Origin: Marivita sp.
Lineage (GTDB): Bacteria > Pseudomonadota > Alphaproteobacteria > Rhodobacterales > Rhodobacteraceae
DNA: 64,000 bases
Direction of reading: 5' to 3'
Assembly: GCF_022763305.1 (NCBI RefSeq)
Contig: NZ_JALEGT010000017.1
Span: 1-64,000, forward strand
The translations under genes and the position numbers were made by a program. This document shows, piece by piece, positions 8,806 to 17,666 of this stretch. The notes under the pieces were generated by a model. The model worked only from the letters and a program-made list of their open reading frames with translations. It ran no database searches and had not been told where the DNA came from. Each line of letters opens with the position of its first letter. Position 1 is the first letter of the stretch.

Positions 8806-10764
8806 ATGGCCGAAGACCTTCTCTCCGGACACGAACCGACCGACTATGACGCGTCCTCGATCGAGGTGCTCGAAGGGCTCGAACCGGTCCGCAAGCGCCC
8901 CGGCATGTATATCGGCGGCACGGATGAACGCGCGCTGCATCACCTTGTGGCCGAGGTTCTGGACAACTCCATGGACGAGGCGGTGGCGGGACACGCCAAC
9001 CGGATCGAGGTCGAACTGCACGAGGATTACGCCGTCACCATCCGCGACAACGGGCGCGGCATCCCGATTGATCCGCATCCCAAGTTTCCGGGCAAATCCG
9101 CGCTTGAGGTGATCCTCTGCACGCTGCACGCGGGCGGCAAGTTCTCGGGCAAGGCCTACGAGACCTCGGGTGGTCTGCACGGGGTCGGTGCCTCGGTGGT
9201 GAATGCGCTGTCGGATTCGATGGTGGTACAGGTCGCGCGCAACAAGGAATTGTTCGAACAGCGTTTCTCGCGCGGGGTGCCGCTGGGGCCGGTGGCCAAG
9301 GTGGGTCAAGCACCCAATCGGCGGGGCACCACGGTCACCTTTCATGCCGACGAACAGATCTTCGGCTCGCACCGCTTCAAGCCCGCGCGGCTGTTCAAGA
9401 TGGTCCGCTCCAAGGCCTACCTGTTTTCGGGTGTCGAGATCCGCTGGAAATCCGCGATCAACGACGGTGAAACCCCGACCGAGGCCACGTTCCACTTCCC
9501 CGGCGGTCTGGCGGATTACCTGACCGAGAGCCTGGGCGGCGCGTCGACCTATGCCGACAAACCCTTTGCCGGGATGGTCGAGTTCCGCGAGAAGTTCGGT
9601 GCACCGGGCAAGGTCGAATGGGCGATCAACTGGACGCCGTCGCGCGACGGGTTCATCCAGTCCTACTGCAACACCGTCCCCACGCCCGAAGGCGGCACAC
9701 ACGAGGCCGGGTTCTGGGCCGCGATCCTCAAGGGCATCCGCGCCTATGGCGAGCTGTCGAACAACAAGAAGGCGGCACAGATCACCCGCGACGACCTGAT
9801 CACGGGCGGATGTGCGCTGGTGTCCTGCTTCATCCGGGAGCCGGAATTCGTCGGCCAGACCAAGGACCGGCTGGCCACCACCGAGGCACAGCGCATGGTC
9901 GAAGGCGCGGTGCGCGACCATTTCGACAACTGGCTGGCGGCGGATACGAAATCGGCTGGGGCAATCCTGGATTTTCTGGTGCTCCGCGCCGAGGAACGGC
10001 TGAGACGGAGGGCCGAGAAGGAAACACAACGCAAGTCCGCCACGAAGAAACTACGCCTTCCCGGCAAGCTGGTGGACTGCGCCTCGTCAACGCGCGAAGG
10101 GACCGAATTGTTCATCGTCGAGGGCGATTCGGCTGGCGGATCGGCCAAGATGGCGAGGGATCGCAAGACGCAGGCCCTGTTGCCGCTGCGCGGGAAAATC
10201 CTGAACGTGCTGGGGGCCGCGTCGTCCAAACTGGGCACCAATGCCGAGATCAGCGACCTCACGCAGGCGCTGGGTGTGGGCCTCGGGACGAAGTTCAATG
10301 TCGATGATCTGCGCTACGAAAAGGTCATCATCATGACCGACGCCGATGTCGATGGCGCGCATATCGCCTCGCTTCTCATGACTTTCTTCTTCACCCAGAT
10401 GCGCCCGATGATCGACGCGGGCCATCTCTACCTCGCCTGCCCGCCTCTGTATCGCCTGACCCAGGGGGCCAAGCGCCTTTATGTGGCCGACGATGCCGAG
10501 AAGGACCGCATGATGGAAAAGGGCCTTGGCGGCAAAGGCAAGATCGACGTCCAGCGCTTCAAGGGTCTGGGCGAGATGGACGCGAAGGATTTGAAAGAAA
10601 CCACGATGGACCCGGCCTCGCGCAAGCTGATCCGCGTGACCATCGACGAGGACGAACCCGGCGAGACCGGCGATCTGGTGGAACGGCTGATGGGCAAGAA
10701 GCCGGAGCTGCGGTTCCAATATATTCAGGAGAACGCCCGGTTTGTCGAGGAGTTGGATGTATAG
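8806..10764 (+). CDS. parE: DNA topoisomerase IV subunit B
   Basis: This 652-residue ATPase subunit of topoisomerase IV pairs with ParC to unlink daughter chromosomes. The GHKL ATPase motifs are visible: LDNSMDEA, DNGRGIP and GGLHGVGASVVNALS in the first 150 residues. The TOPRIM motifs EGDSAGG and DADVDGAHI are in the second half, and the C-terminal RFKGLGEM-x-LxETTMDP segment is typical. I favour the ATG at 8806, which begins the usual MAEDLLSG opening; the open frame further upstream overlaps doc. The last eight bases overlap the next gene, which is of different composition. Confidence 0.95.
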   Translation: MAEDLLSGHEPTDYDASSIEVLEGLEPVRKRPGMYIGGTDERALHHLVAEVLDNSMDEAVAGHANRIEVELHEDYAVTIRDNGRGIPIDPHPKFPGKSALEVILCTLHAGGKFSGKAYETSGGLHGVGASVVNALSDSMVVQVARNKELFEQRFSRGVPLGPVAKVGQAPNRRGTTVTFHADEQIFGSHRFKPARLFKMVRSKAYLFSGVEIRWKSAINDGETPTEATFHFPGGLADYLTESLGGASTYADKPFAGMVEFREKFGAPGKVEWAINWTPSRDGFIQSYCNTVPTPEGGTHEAGFWAAILKGIRAYGELSNNKKAAQITRDDLITGGCALVSCFIREPEFVGQTKDRLATTEAQRMVEGAVRDHFDNWLAADTKSAGAILDFLVLRAEERLRRRAEKETQRKSATKKLRLPGKLVDCASSTREGTELFIVEGDSAGGSAKMARDRKTQALLPLRGKILNVLGAASSKLGTNAEISDLTQALGVGLGTKFNVDDLRYEKVIIMTDADVDGAHIASLLMTFFFTQMRPMIDAGHLYLACPPLYRLTQGAKRLYVADDAEKDRMMEKGLGGKGKIDVQRFKGLGEMDAKDLKETTMDPASRKLIRVTIDEDEPGETGDLVERLMGKKPELRFQYIQENARFVEELDV

Positions 10765-11434
10765 TCTGTGTGAGTTACCGTCTCACGGCGAGTGTCCACA
10801 TTGCGGGGCTTTTTCAAGGTTTGAGTTGCTTTACCGAGAAGACGATCAAACCTCGCGAGACGAACATATCCTGATGGAGAAATGCGGAGCACTCATGCGA
10901 TGCGGTGCCTGCGACGATCTCTTTGCAATTTTTGGCTGGGCTTGGGAAGAAAAAGACAATTCAGAGATACCCGAGAACGCTCGCTTCAAGCTAAAGAATG
11001 ATGATCAGGGCTATACGTATGCACCCACACAAAAACGCTATCAGAAGAGATACAAAGCACTCGGTCTGGATAGGTTCGATCCAAACCAAGAGGCTCTGCA
11101 AAACGTATTAGAGCAGAGCTACACTGCAGCTGATAATGGATTGAACATTTTAGCTGCAACAGGCTTACGCAGTGTCGTTGAAGCGTTTGCTGTCTTGCGT
11201 GGCGCAGACAAGCGCACCAGCTTTTCGGAGAAGGTTGCTGAACTCGCCAAGCAGCAATGGATTTCACATCGAGATACGAAAACAGTACTTCACGTAATTC
11301 AATGGGGAAACAGGTCTGCGCACGAACAAGTCGGTCCCGATGACAAGCAACTCGACCAATTGTTCAAAATAGTCGAAGCAATGCTTTTTCGTGATCAAGC
11401 AAGTCGAGACGCCAGTCTTTTTTTGGAAGATTGA
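10757..11434 (+). CDS. DUF4145-like protein with N-terminal zinc-ribbon cysteines
   Basis: This 225-residue protein has paired cysteines CPHC (13-16) and CGAC (49-52), suggesting a zinc ribbon. A helical C-terminal region (LNILAATGLRSVVEAF ... ALF) resembles DUF4145 proteins, which often sit in mobile or restriction/defence islands. The function is unknown. The ATG at 10757 lies inside the last codons of parE, with the parE GAGGAG serving as ribosome site; an in-frame TTG at 10742 is a weaker choice. The base composition is clearly more AT-rich than its neighbours, with many AAA, TTT and ATT codons, so it is probably an acquired gene. Confidence 0.7.
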   Translation: MYSLCELPSHGECPHCGAFSRFELLYREDDQTSRDEHILMEKCGALMRCGACDDLFAIFGWAWEEKDNSEIPENARFKLKNDDQGYTYAPTQKRYQKRYKALGLDRFDPNQEALQNVLEQSYTAADNGLNILAATGLRSVVEAFAVLRGADKRTSFSEKVAELAKQQWISHRDTKTVLHVIQWGNRSAHEQVGPDDKQLDQLFKIVEAMLFRDQASRDASLFLED

Positions 11435-12098
11435 TTTAATGCAGGTCGTGCAAATGATGCAATCAACAGCGCCCGACTCTGGGTGGGCGCATGCGACCGC
11501 CGAACGATGCAAGTCGGCGGCACGCGTATGACGGTGGTTCTGAGCAAACGGCACGCCAATGCGCCCTCCCGGGGGGAGGGTCGGGCGCGGCCCGTCCTTC
11601 GGACGGGCTGAATTGCACGAACCGTGTAACTTTCTCATGTGGCGGAATGGTGCATTTTGCACGGTTCAACCGAGGAACCAACAAACAGTTGCTAGGGCGC
11701 GTGCTTGCGCGCACCAGAGGGACAGAGAATTACCACCCGCCCAAGATGCACCACGGCGCAGCCTGAACCATCCTGAAGCTTCACCGCCCCGCGTTCGGAG
11801 CGGTGAGCCACGCTAATATACAAAAACCAATCAGTCCTGCGTCTAGATCGAATGGATCATGACGGACAGACCTGTACCTACAATTCCACCGACAATGCTG
11901 GAAAGCCATGCAATTTCCTTGAAGCCCATGTCGAAAACCCCTGTTTTGCCATGATTGGAGGAACTTGACGTAGAGTAAACAACGGCAGGTCACTCCGGAG
12001 TTTTAGCACTTTCCCACATGGAAAATCGGGGGCTGCCCCGCCCGTGTCAGGTTTGCCCCCGGATTCTTACCTGACCGTTGTCCGCGTCCGCGCAGAGG
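11435..12098. other. Gene-free 0.66 kb stretch with several hairpins
   Basis: No convincing gene is seen: the small open frames here have no ribosome site and no family resemblance. The stretch holds at least five inverted repeats: 11469-11490 (6-bp stem), 11497-11520 (7-bp), 11564-11580 (7-bp, CCCTCCC/GGGAGGG), 11590-11608 (8-bp) and 11781-11806 (7-bp). GAACCGTG near 11619 and CACGGTTC near 11660 form another inverted pair. It may be a scar of past insertion, a set of terminators, or a structured RNA. Confidence 0.5.
11590..11608. terminator. Strong hairpin, possible terminator
   Basis: GCCCGTCC and GGACGGGC pair perfectly around a TTC loop. There is no T run on either side, so termination would be weak or the element has another role. 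It lies 155 bases after the DUF4145 stop. Confidence 0.35.
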
Positions 12099-13040
12099 TC
12101 AACCAGCCGCTTCGTTCCGTTCAGCAAGCCAGTCCGCCATTCCGCGCAGGTTGGAGGCGGCTTCCTCGCAAAACTCCATCGCGCGCAGGTATCCGTGAAT
12201 CATGCCGGCTCCTTGATGAAGCACAACCGGCACATCTGCCGCTCTCAGAACCTCCGCATAAGCGATGCCGCTGTCGCGCAAGGGATCATGTTCGGCGACC
12301 GCGATATAGGCTGGCGGCAGGCCCGAATGATCCGACGCATGCAGCGGTGCCGCTTTTGGATTGGTAAGGTCGTCAGGGTTCGGGCAGTACATGGCGTTCA
12401 CACGCGGCATGTCCCGCACGAAGATGAGCGGGCCATCCGCGTTTTCGATCATCGACGGGCGATCCTGAACAAAATCGCACGCCGGATAAATCAAAAGCTG
12501 CGCGATCAGCCCCATACCCCGGTCGCGCATTTCAAGAGCAACGGCCGCTGCAAGATTTCCACCGGCGCTGTCGCCACCAATGGCAATCCGCGCGGGGTCC
12601 ACGTTCAAGTAATCCGCGTTGTCATGGAGCCATTGAGTGACTGCGACACACTGCTCGAATGCCTGTGGGAAGGGTCGTTCAGGAGCCTTGGCATAGTCCA
12701 CGCTGATAACGGTTTGCCTGTTCCACGACGCAAGGCGCGCGGTGATGTCCCAATGGGTTTCGGGACTCCCCTGCATCCACGCACCGCCATGCATGTAGAC
12801 AAGACCGGGCTGAACGCCGCCGGAGGTGTGCCGGAACACGCGCACGCGAACGGGCCCGACCGGGGTGTCGATGTGATGCTCCGTAGTCGCGTCGACATCA
12901 GAGGGTTCGGCCAACCGCATGTCCCGCGCGATCTGTTCGAAATGCACCCGGCGTTCGACCGGCCCAGACCCAACCGGAAGCGTTGCCCATTTTTCATCCC
13001 AAACGCGCAGAAAATCATTCAGTTTCGGGTTAATCGTCAC
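12099..13040 (-). CDS. Alpha/beta hydrolase, hormone-sensitive-lipase-like esterase
   Basis: This 313-residue cytoplasmic esterase has the oxyanion motif HGGAW at 84-88 and the nucleophile elbow GDSAGG at 156-161 with Ser158. Asp in AEHDPLRD and His in GMIHGY complete the catalytic triad. It belongs to the HSL-type carboxylesterases that cut small esters. It shares a four-base overlap with the upstream TetR gene, and the divergent operon handles quinate/shikimate. One reasonable inference is that it frees quinate or a related acid from an ester such as a hydroxycinnamoyl quinate; the substrate cannot be read from the sequence. Confidence 0.88.
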   Translation of the reverse strand: MTINPKLNDFLRVWDEKWATLPVGSGPVERRVHFEQIARDMRLAEPSDVDATTEHHIDTPVGPVRVRVFRHTSGGVQPGLVYMHGGAWMQGSPETHWDITARLASWNRQTVISVDYAKAPERPFPQAFEQCVAVTQWLHDNADYLNVDPARIAIGGDSAGGNLAAAVALEMRDRGMGLIAQLLIYPACDFVQDRPSMIENADGPLIFVRDMPRVNAMYCPNPDDLTNPKAAPLHASDHSGLPPAYIAVAEHDPLRDSGIAYAEVLRAADVPVVLHQGAGMIHGYLRAMEFCEEAASNLRGMADWLAERNEAAG

Positions 13041-13714
13041 GGTCTGTCCTTTGATTTGTAGACACTCGCCAGGACCATGTGGACAACCTGCTCGCGCAGG
13101 GCTGCCTGGCCTGCCTCCGCAAAGAGCTGGTCACCGAAAAGCGCCGAAAATGTTGGCCGGTTGGAGACATTGAAGAAGCTCAGCGCGCTGATCTGCCAAT
13201 GCAGAACGGTCGGATCGACATCCGTGCGGAAGATGCCGTCTGCCTGGCCGCGCGTGCAGATGGCAGCGAGTTTCTCGATCACCGGGATATTGAGCTTCTG
13301 GATCGCTTCGGATTTCGCAAGCGTTTCGGCATGATGAACATTCTCGATCATGACCATGCGAATGAAATCGGGATGATTGCGATGGTGATCGAAGGTGAAG
13401 GCGACAAGCTTTGCCAGCGCGTCCTGCGGCGACAGATGATCCAGCTGCAGCGCGTTTTCCCCCTGTCTGACCTGAGCATACGCTGCTTCCAACGCATGTT
13501 CATACAGGGTCTGCTTGTCGTCGAAATAGTAGTAGATCATCCGCTTCGACGTTTTCGTCTTGGCCGCGATATCGTCGACGCGTGCAGTCGATAGTCCCTT
13601 CTCCGCGAACTCGGCAATGGCCGCGTGCAGGATGTCCTGACGCACGGCCTCGGGGTTCTGTTTCCAGCCGGATTTCCGCCCGGACGGCGGGTCCGCATTT
13701 TCAATATTCATCAC
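13037..13714 (-). CDS. TetR-family transcriptional regulator
   Basis: This 225-residue protein has a TetR HTH at about residues 24-70 (ARVDDIAAKTKTSKRMIYYYF) and a larger helical ligand domain. The C-terminal half resembles regulators of aromatic-acid genes. It is translated with the esterase gene (four-base overlap) and faces the quinate/shikimate operon. Two direct repeats lie in the shared upstream region and are the natural operator candidates. The inducer is likely a hydroaromatic or aromatic acid (inference). Confidence 0.9.
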   Translation of the reverse strand: MMNIENADPPSGRKSGWKQNPEAVRQDILHAAIAEFAEKGLSTARVDDIAAKTKTSKRMIYYYFDDKQTLYEHALEAAYAQVRQGENALQLDHLSPQDALAKLVAFTFDHHRNHPDFIRMVMIENVHHAETLAKSEAIQKLNIPVIEKLAAICTRGQADGIFRTDVDPTVLHWQISALSFFNVSNRPTFSALFGDQLFAEAGQAALREQVVHMVLASVYKSKDRP

Positions 13715-13747
13715 GCAAGTCTCCTCGGATGCAGGCTACCACCCCCC

Positions 13748-13798
13748 AATTTAACTCTCCAGTACAAAATCCTTGACGAATTTAACTCGTGAGTACAA
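13748..13798. promoter_or_regulatory. Two direct copies of a TetR-type operator candidate
   Basis: The 20-base units at 13748-13767 and 13779-13798 share AATTTAACTC at the left and AGTACAA at the right. The second copy is itself nearly two-fold symmetric (ACTC-GT-GAGT core). Start-to-start spacing is 31 bases, about three helical turns, so bound dimers would lie on the same face. They sit 34-85 bases from the TetR start and 44-94 bases from the aroE-like start, and so could control both directions. Confidence 0.6.
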
Positions 13799-13841
13799 TT
13801 TGCACTCAAGCAGACGATTCTGCTGTCTGGGAGGACACAAC

Positions 13842-14729
13842 TTGGCGACCACGCGTTCGGAGAAAGTGCTTTGCACTGACCAGGCAGGCATGCGGGTTCA
13901 GGTCGGTCTGGTCGGTTGCGGCATCCAGAAATCCAGAACGCCTGCCATGCACGAAGCCGAGGGCGAAGCCCTTGGAGTGACCTATTCGTACAGCCTCTTC
14001 GACCCGGAAGCCGAAGAGCTGGGCACGCTCTCGGACATTATCGCGCGCGCCGAGGCAGACGGCTTTGCCGGGCTGAACATTACCTATCCTTTCAAGCAGG
14101 AGGTCCTGTCACATCTCGACACGCTTTCGGAGGCCGCAAAACGTGTTGGCGCCGTGAACACGGTTGTCTTTCGAAATGGCTCCCGCAGCGGCCACAACAC
14201 CGACTACTGGGGGTATTCGGAAAGTTTCCGCAGAGGTCTGACAGATGCGCCAAGATCAACCGTCCTGCAGATTGGCGCCGGGGGTGCAGGCGGCGCTCTG
14301 GCCCATGCCCTTGTTGATCTGGGGACCAACACACTCCTGATCCACGATACAAGGACCGGCGCGGCAGAGGCGCTTGCCCAGGCTGTAAATGCGGTTCATG
14401 CGCGTCAGATCGCACACCCGGTCGACAGCCTGGAAAAGGCTGCGGAACGATCGGATGGCATCGTGAACGCAACGCCCGTCGGCATGGCAAAACTTCCGGG
14501 CATGCCGATCGACCCCAGCCTGATCCGCCCGGATCACTGGGTCTCCGAGATCGTCTATTTCCCGCGCGAGACCTTGCTGCTGCGCACCGCCAAAGCCAAA
14601 GGCTGCCGCACGCTCGACGGCAGCGGCATGGCCGTTTTTCAAGCGGTTCGTGCCTTCAAACTCTTCACGGAACTCGACCCAAGCGCGGACCGCATGCGCG
14701 CAACATTCGAGGCCTTGGACGCACCTTGA
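13842..14729 (+). CDS. Quinate/shikimate dehydrogenase, QsuD-like
   Basis: This 295-residue AroE-fold enzyme probably oxidises quinate and/or shikimate with NAD(P). The N-terminal substrate motif reads SRTPAMHE (31-38), the form seen in catabolic quinate/shikimate dehydrogenases such as actinobacterial QsuD rather than biosynthetic AroE. Catalytic Lys85 (TYPFKQ) and Asp121 (HNTDYWG) are present, and GAGGAGG at 145-151 is the nucleotide loop. I chose the TTG at 13842 because a GGGAGG site precedes it at good spacing; an ATG at 13890 (279 residues) is the alternative. It heads an operon with a TRAP transporter and a dehydroshikimate dehydratase, which fits catabolism. Confidence 0.82.
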   Translation: MATTRSEKVLCTDQAGMRVQVGLVGCGIQKSRTPAMHEAEGEALGVTYSYSLFDPEAEELGTLSDIIARAEADGFAGLNITYPFKQEVLSHLDTLSEAAKRVGAVNTVVFRNGSRSGHNTDYWGYSESFRRGLTDAPRSTVLQIGAGGAGGALAHALVDLGTNTLLIHDTRTGAAEALAQAVNAVHARQIAHPVDSLEKAAERSDGIVNATPVGMAKLPGMPIDPSLIRPDHWVSEIVYFPRETLLLRTAKAKGCRTLDGSGMAVFQAVRAFKLFTELDPSADRMRATFEALDAP

Positions 14730-14783
14730 ACACCCGGCGCACCCGGCGCCACGTCATAAACGCGATATGGGAGGACACCACAA

Positions 14784-15770
14784 ATGCGTAAGACACTCAA
14801 AACCCTTCTGGCTGGCACAGCCGCGCTCAGCGTTCTTGCCGGCGCAGCGACAGCTCAGGACAAGGTCGAGCTGATCTACTCCGACACCGTTGCAGAAGGC
14901 GATATCCGCACCACGACTCTTCGCGAGACTTTTGGCGCCTGCCTTGGCGATGGCTTTGATTTCCAGTCCTATCACGGCGCCACGCTGTTTGCTCAGGGAA
15001 CCGAGCTGACTGCCATGCAACGCGGCAACCTCGACATGGGCAACCTGGCGATTTTCGATTTCTACAACCAGGTACCGTCAACCAAGGTTCTGGGCGCACC
15101 GTTCCTCTTCCGCGACTACGAGCACATGCGCGCCGTCTACAACAGCGATCTTCTGGACGAGATGCTCGCCGAGATCGAAGAGAACGTGAACGTCAAAATC
15201 CTCGCGTTTCCCTATATTGGCGCGCGCCATCTTGGCTACAAAGGCGACAAGGAAATCATGACGCCTGCGGATCTCGAAGGCGTGAAACTGCGCATGCCCC
15301 CGGGGGAAGGCTGGCAGCTTGTTGGCCGTGCCATGGGCGCCACGACGGTGCCTGTGCCGTTCACCGAGGTGTATACCGCGTTGCAAACAGGCGCGATCGA
15401 CGGACAGGACAATGGCTTTCCGGCAACCCGGTCGATGAAATTCGACGAAGTGCTGACCCATATCGGCAAGACCGCGCATCTCGTGGCGTCGAACCTGTTC
15501 ACAATTTCCCTCGACAAGTGGAATGCGATGACGCCAGAGCAACAGGCAACAGTGCAGGGCTGTGCTGACAATTTCGAGGCCGCACTGGACCAGATCACAT
15601 TGGCGCAGGAAACCGAACTCGAAGCGGATATGGCGGCCAATGGAATGGTTATCTATACGCCTGACCTGAGCGCGTTCGTTGAGAACGTGAAAGCCGTCTA
15701 CGCCGCTGAAGGTGAAGACGCCGATTGGCCTGAAGGGCTGTTCGACGCGATTGTCGCCTACGGTCAATGA
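14784..15770 (+). CDS. TRAP transporter substrate-binding protein, DctP family
   Basis: This 328-residue periplasmic protein has a clean signal peptide ending GAATA (about residue 23). The family segment KLRMPPGEGWQLVGRAMGATTVPVPFTEVYTALQTGAIDGQDNG is recognisable, including the Arg that contacts substrate carboxylate. It delivers an organic acid to the DctQM permease encoded by the next two genes. Context points to quinate, shikimate or a similar acid. A GGGAGG site precedes the ATG. Confidence 0.92.
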   Translation: MRKTLKTLLAGTAALSVLAGAATAQDKVELIYSDTVAEGDIRTTTLRETFGACLGDGFDFQSYHGATLFAQGTELTAMQRGNLDMGNLAIFDFYNQVPSTKVLGAPFLFRDYEHMRAVYNSDLLDEMLAEIEENVNVKILAFPYIGARHLGYKGDKEIMTPADLEGVKLRMPPGEGWQLVGRAMGATTVPVPFTEVYTALQTGAIDGQDNGFPATRSMKFDEVLTHIGKTAHLVASNLFTISLDKWNAMTPEQQATVQGCADNFEAALDQITLAQETELEADMAANGMVIYTPDLSAFVENVKAVYAAEGEDADWPEGLFDAIVAYGQ

Positions 15771-15834
15771 CGTCCTGACTTAAGGACAGGAGCCTGAAGC
15801 CAGGCTTCTGTCTGCGACAGGAAGGAGGCCCGCC

Positions 15835-16356
15835 ATGGACCGCGTTCACCGCATCGCAGATCGAATTTCGGGATATGCGAACCACGTAACGGCTGCCTTG
15901 TTGCTGTCGATGTTCGTCGTATTCCTGCTGCAGATCATCTTTCGCTACCTGCTGGGCTGGCCGGTTCTCTGGACGGTGGAATGGGTAACGATCGCGTGGC
16001 TTTGGGGTATTCTCTTCGGCTTTGCCTTTGTCCTCAAATCCGCAGACATGATCCGCCTGGACATTCTCTACAACGCGGTGTCCAGACCAATACGGCGCGC
16101 CATGGACGTCGGTGTCGGCGTAACGGTGGCCGCGATATTCGGCTACACGCTTCCGCATGCCTGGGACTATGTGAGCTTCATGGGCATCGAGCGGACCGCC
16201 GCGTTTCGCTGGCCCTTCGACATTGTCTTCGCCATCTACATTCCGTTCCACATCGCCGTGATCGTTCGGATGCTGCTTCTGGCGTGGGGCGGCATCACTG
16301 GCACGCGGCGACCGGAAGATCTCGAGCGCCACCCCGAGGGTCACGACCATGATTGA
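15835..16356 (+). CDS. TRAP transporter small permease subunit, DctQ family
   Basis: This 173-residue membrane protein has four predicted transmembrane segments (about residues 17-37, 50-68, 88-108 and 130-155). It bridges the binding protein and the large permease in TRAP transporters. The WTVEWVTIAWLWGI segment is typical. A GGAGG site precedes the ATG and its end overlaps the dctM-like gene by eight bases. Confidence 0.9.
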   Translation: MDRVHRIADRISGYANHVTAALLLSMFVVFLLQIIFRYLLGWPVLWTVEWVTIAWLWGILFGFAFVLKSADMIRLDILYNAVSRPIRRAMDVGVGVTVAAIFGYTLPHAWDYVSFMGIERTAAFRWPFDIVFAIYIPFHIAVIVRMLLLAWGGITGTRRPEDLERHPEGHDHD

Positions 16357-17662
16357 TCCATTTACGCTTTCCATGGTGCTGATCGTGGCATTGGCGCTCG
16401 CAGGCCTGTCAGTCGGGCTCGCGATGATGAGCGGTTCCATGCTCTATCTCATCCTGATGGACATGCAGTTTCCGCGTGGGTTTGACCCGTCCATCGGCAC
16501 CGAGCAAATGCTTCAGGGGCTGTTCAACGGCTACACCCTTCTTGCGATCCCGCTTTTCATCCTCGCGGCAGACATCATGAATGTCGGCTCTCTGGCGGAC
16601 CGTCTGCTTGCGTTCTGCCAAGCTTTGGTCGGACGGTTCCGAGGCGGGCTGGGCCACGTGAACGTCGTGAGCTCGGTGATCTTTTCAGGGATGTCGGGCT
16701 CCGCCGTCGCCGATGCCGTGGGCATGGGCAAAATCATCATCGGCCTCATGACGAAAGACGGCAAATACACGCCAGCCTATGCTGCGGCGATCACCGCCGC
16801 CACCGCAACCGTCGGACCGATCATTCCGCCTTCCATTCCGATGGTGCTCTACGCCCTCGTTTCCGACCAATCGGTCGGCTATCTTTTTGCAGCGGGTATG
16901 GTGCCGGGTTTGTTGATGGCCCTGATGATGGGGATGACAAACTATCTTGTGGCCCGCAAACGCGGCTTTCCGGTTGATGATGCCGTGCCTGCGCGGGACC
17001 TGCCCCGCGTGACCTATCAGGCGGCGCCGGCACTGCTTCTGCCGGTCATCCTGTTGGGCGGCATCTATGGCGGCATCATGACGCCGACAGAAGCTGCAGC
17101 GGTCGCCGCCTTTTACGCGCTCTTCATTTCTGTCGCGCTCTATCGGTCAGTGACGCTCCGTGCCTTTTGGGACACCCTGCTTGCTGGCTCTCGTTCTGCA
17201 GCCGCGATCGGCGTTTTGATTGGTGGGTCACTGACTTTCAATTACGTGCTTGCGCGCGAAAACATCCCCAGCGAACTGGCCGCCTTTCTGGCCGGGTTCG
17301 ACCTTGGGCCCATCGGATTCCTGATAGCGGTCAATCTGCTCCTACTGGTTCTGGGCTGCGTCCTTGAGGGGGGCGCGATCATTCTGATCGTGCTGCCACT
17401 CTTGATCCCGACCGCGTCTGCACTCGGCATTGACCTTGTTCATTTCGGCGTGATCGCTGTCGTCAATGCCATGATCGGTCTCATCACTCCGCCCTACGGG
17501 CTCTTGCTCTTCATCGTGTCAAATATCACCAAGCAGCCCGTCGGACGCGTAATCGCGGAAATCTGGCCCTTCATCATCGCCTTGTTCCTCGCACTCGCGT
17601 TGATCACCTTTGTTCCAGACTTCGTTTTGTGGTTCCCGCGGCTGCTTGGATATCAAGGGTGA
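16349..17662 (+). CDS. TRAP transporter large permease subunit, DctM family
   Basis: This 437-residue protein is the sodium-coupled transport subunit, with about 12 hydrophobic segments. Typical motifs include FSGMSGSAVADAVGMGKIII near residue 112, ATVGPIIPPSIPMVLYAL near 153, and LITPPYGLLLFI near the C-terminus. It overlaps dctQ at its start, and its stop is five bases before the next ATG, so all four genes form one transcript. Confidence 0.93.
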   Translation: MIDPFTLSMVLIVALALAGLSVGLAMMSGSMLYLILMDMQFPRGFDPSIGTEQMLQGLFNGYTLLAIPLFILAADIMNVGSLADRLLAFCQALVGRFRGGLGHVNVVSSVIFSGMSGSAVADAVGMGKIIIGLMTKDGKYTPAYAAAITAATATVGPIIPPSIPMVLYALVSDQSVGYLFAAGMVPGLLMALMMGMTNYLVARKRGFPVDDAVPARDLPRVTYQAAPALLLPVILLGGIYGGIMTPTEAAAVAAFYALFISVALYRSVTLRAFWDTLLAGSRSAAAIGVLIGGSLTFNYVLARENIPSELAAFLAGFDLGPIGFLIAVNLLLLVLGCVLEGGAIILIVLPLLIPTASALGIDLVHFGVIAVVNAMIGLITPPYGLLLFIVSNITKQPVGRVIAEIWPFIIALFLALALITFVPDFVLWFPRLLGYQG

Positions 17663-17666
17663 CAAA

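Noticed and set aside
11491-11816. Small open frames in the hairpin-rich gap
   Set aside because: They have no ribosome site, no recognisable family and overlapping alternatives, so I do not call a gene.
12078-13061. 327-codon open frame on the plus strand
   Set aside because: It is the antisense of the well-supported esterase gene; the HGGAW and GDSAGG motifs on the minus strand decide.
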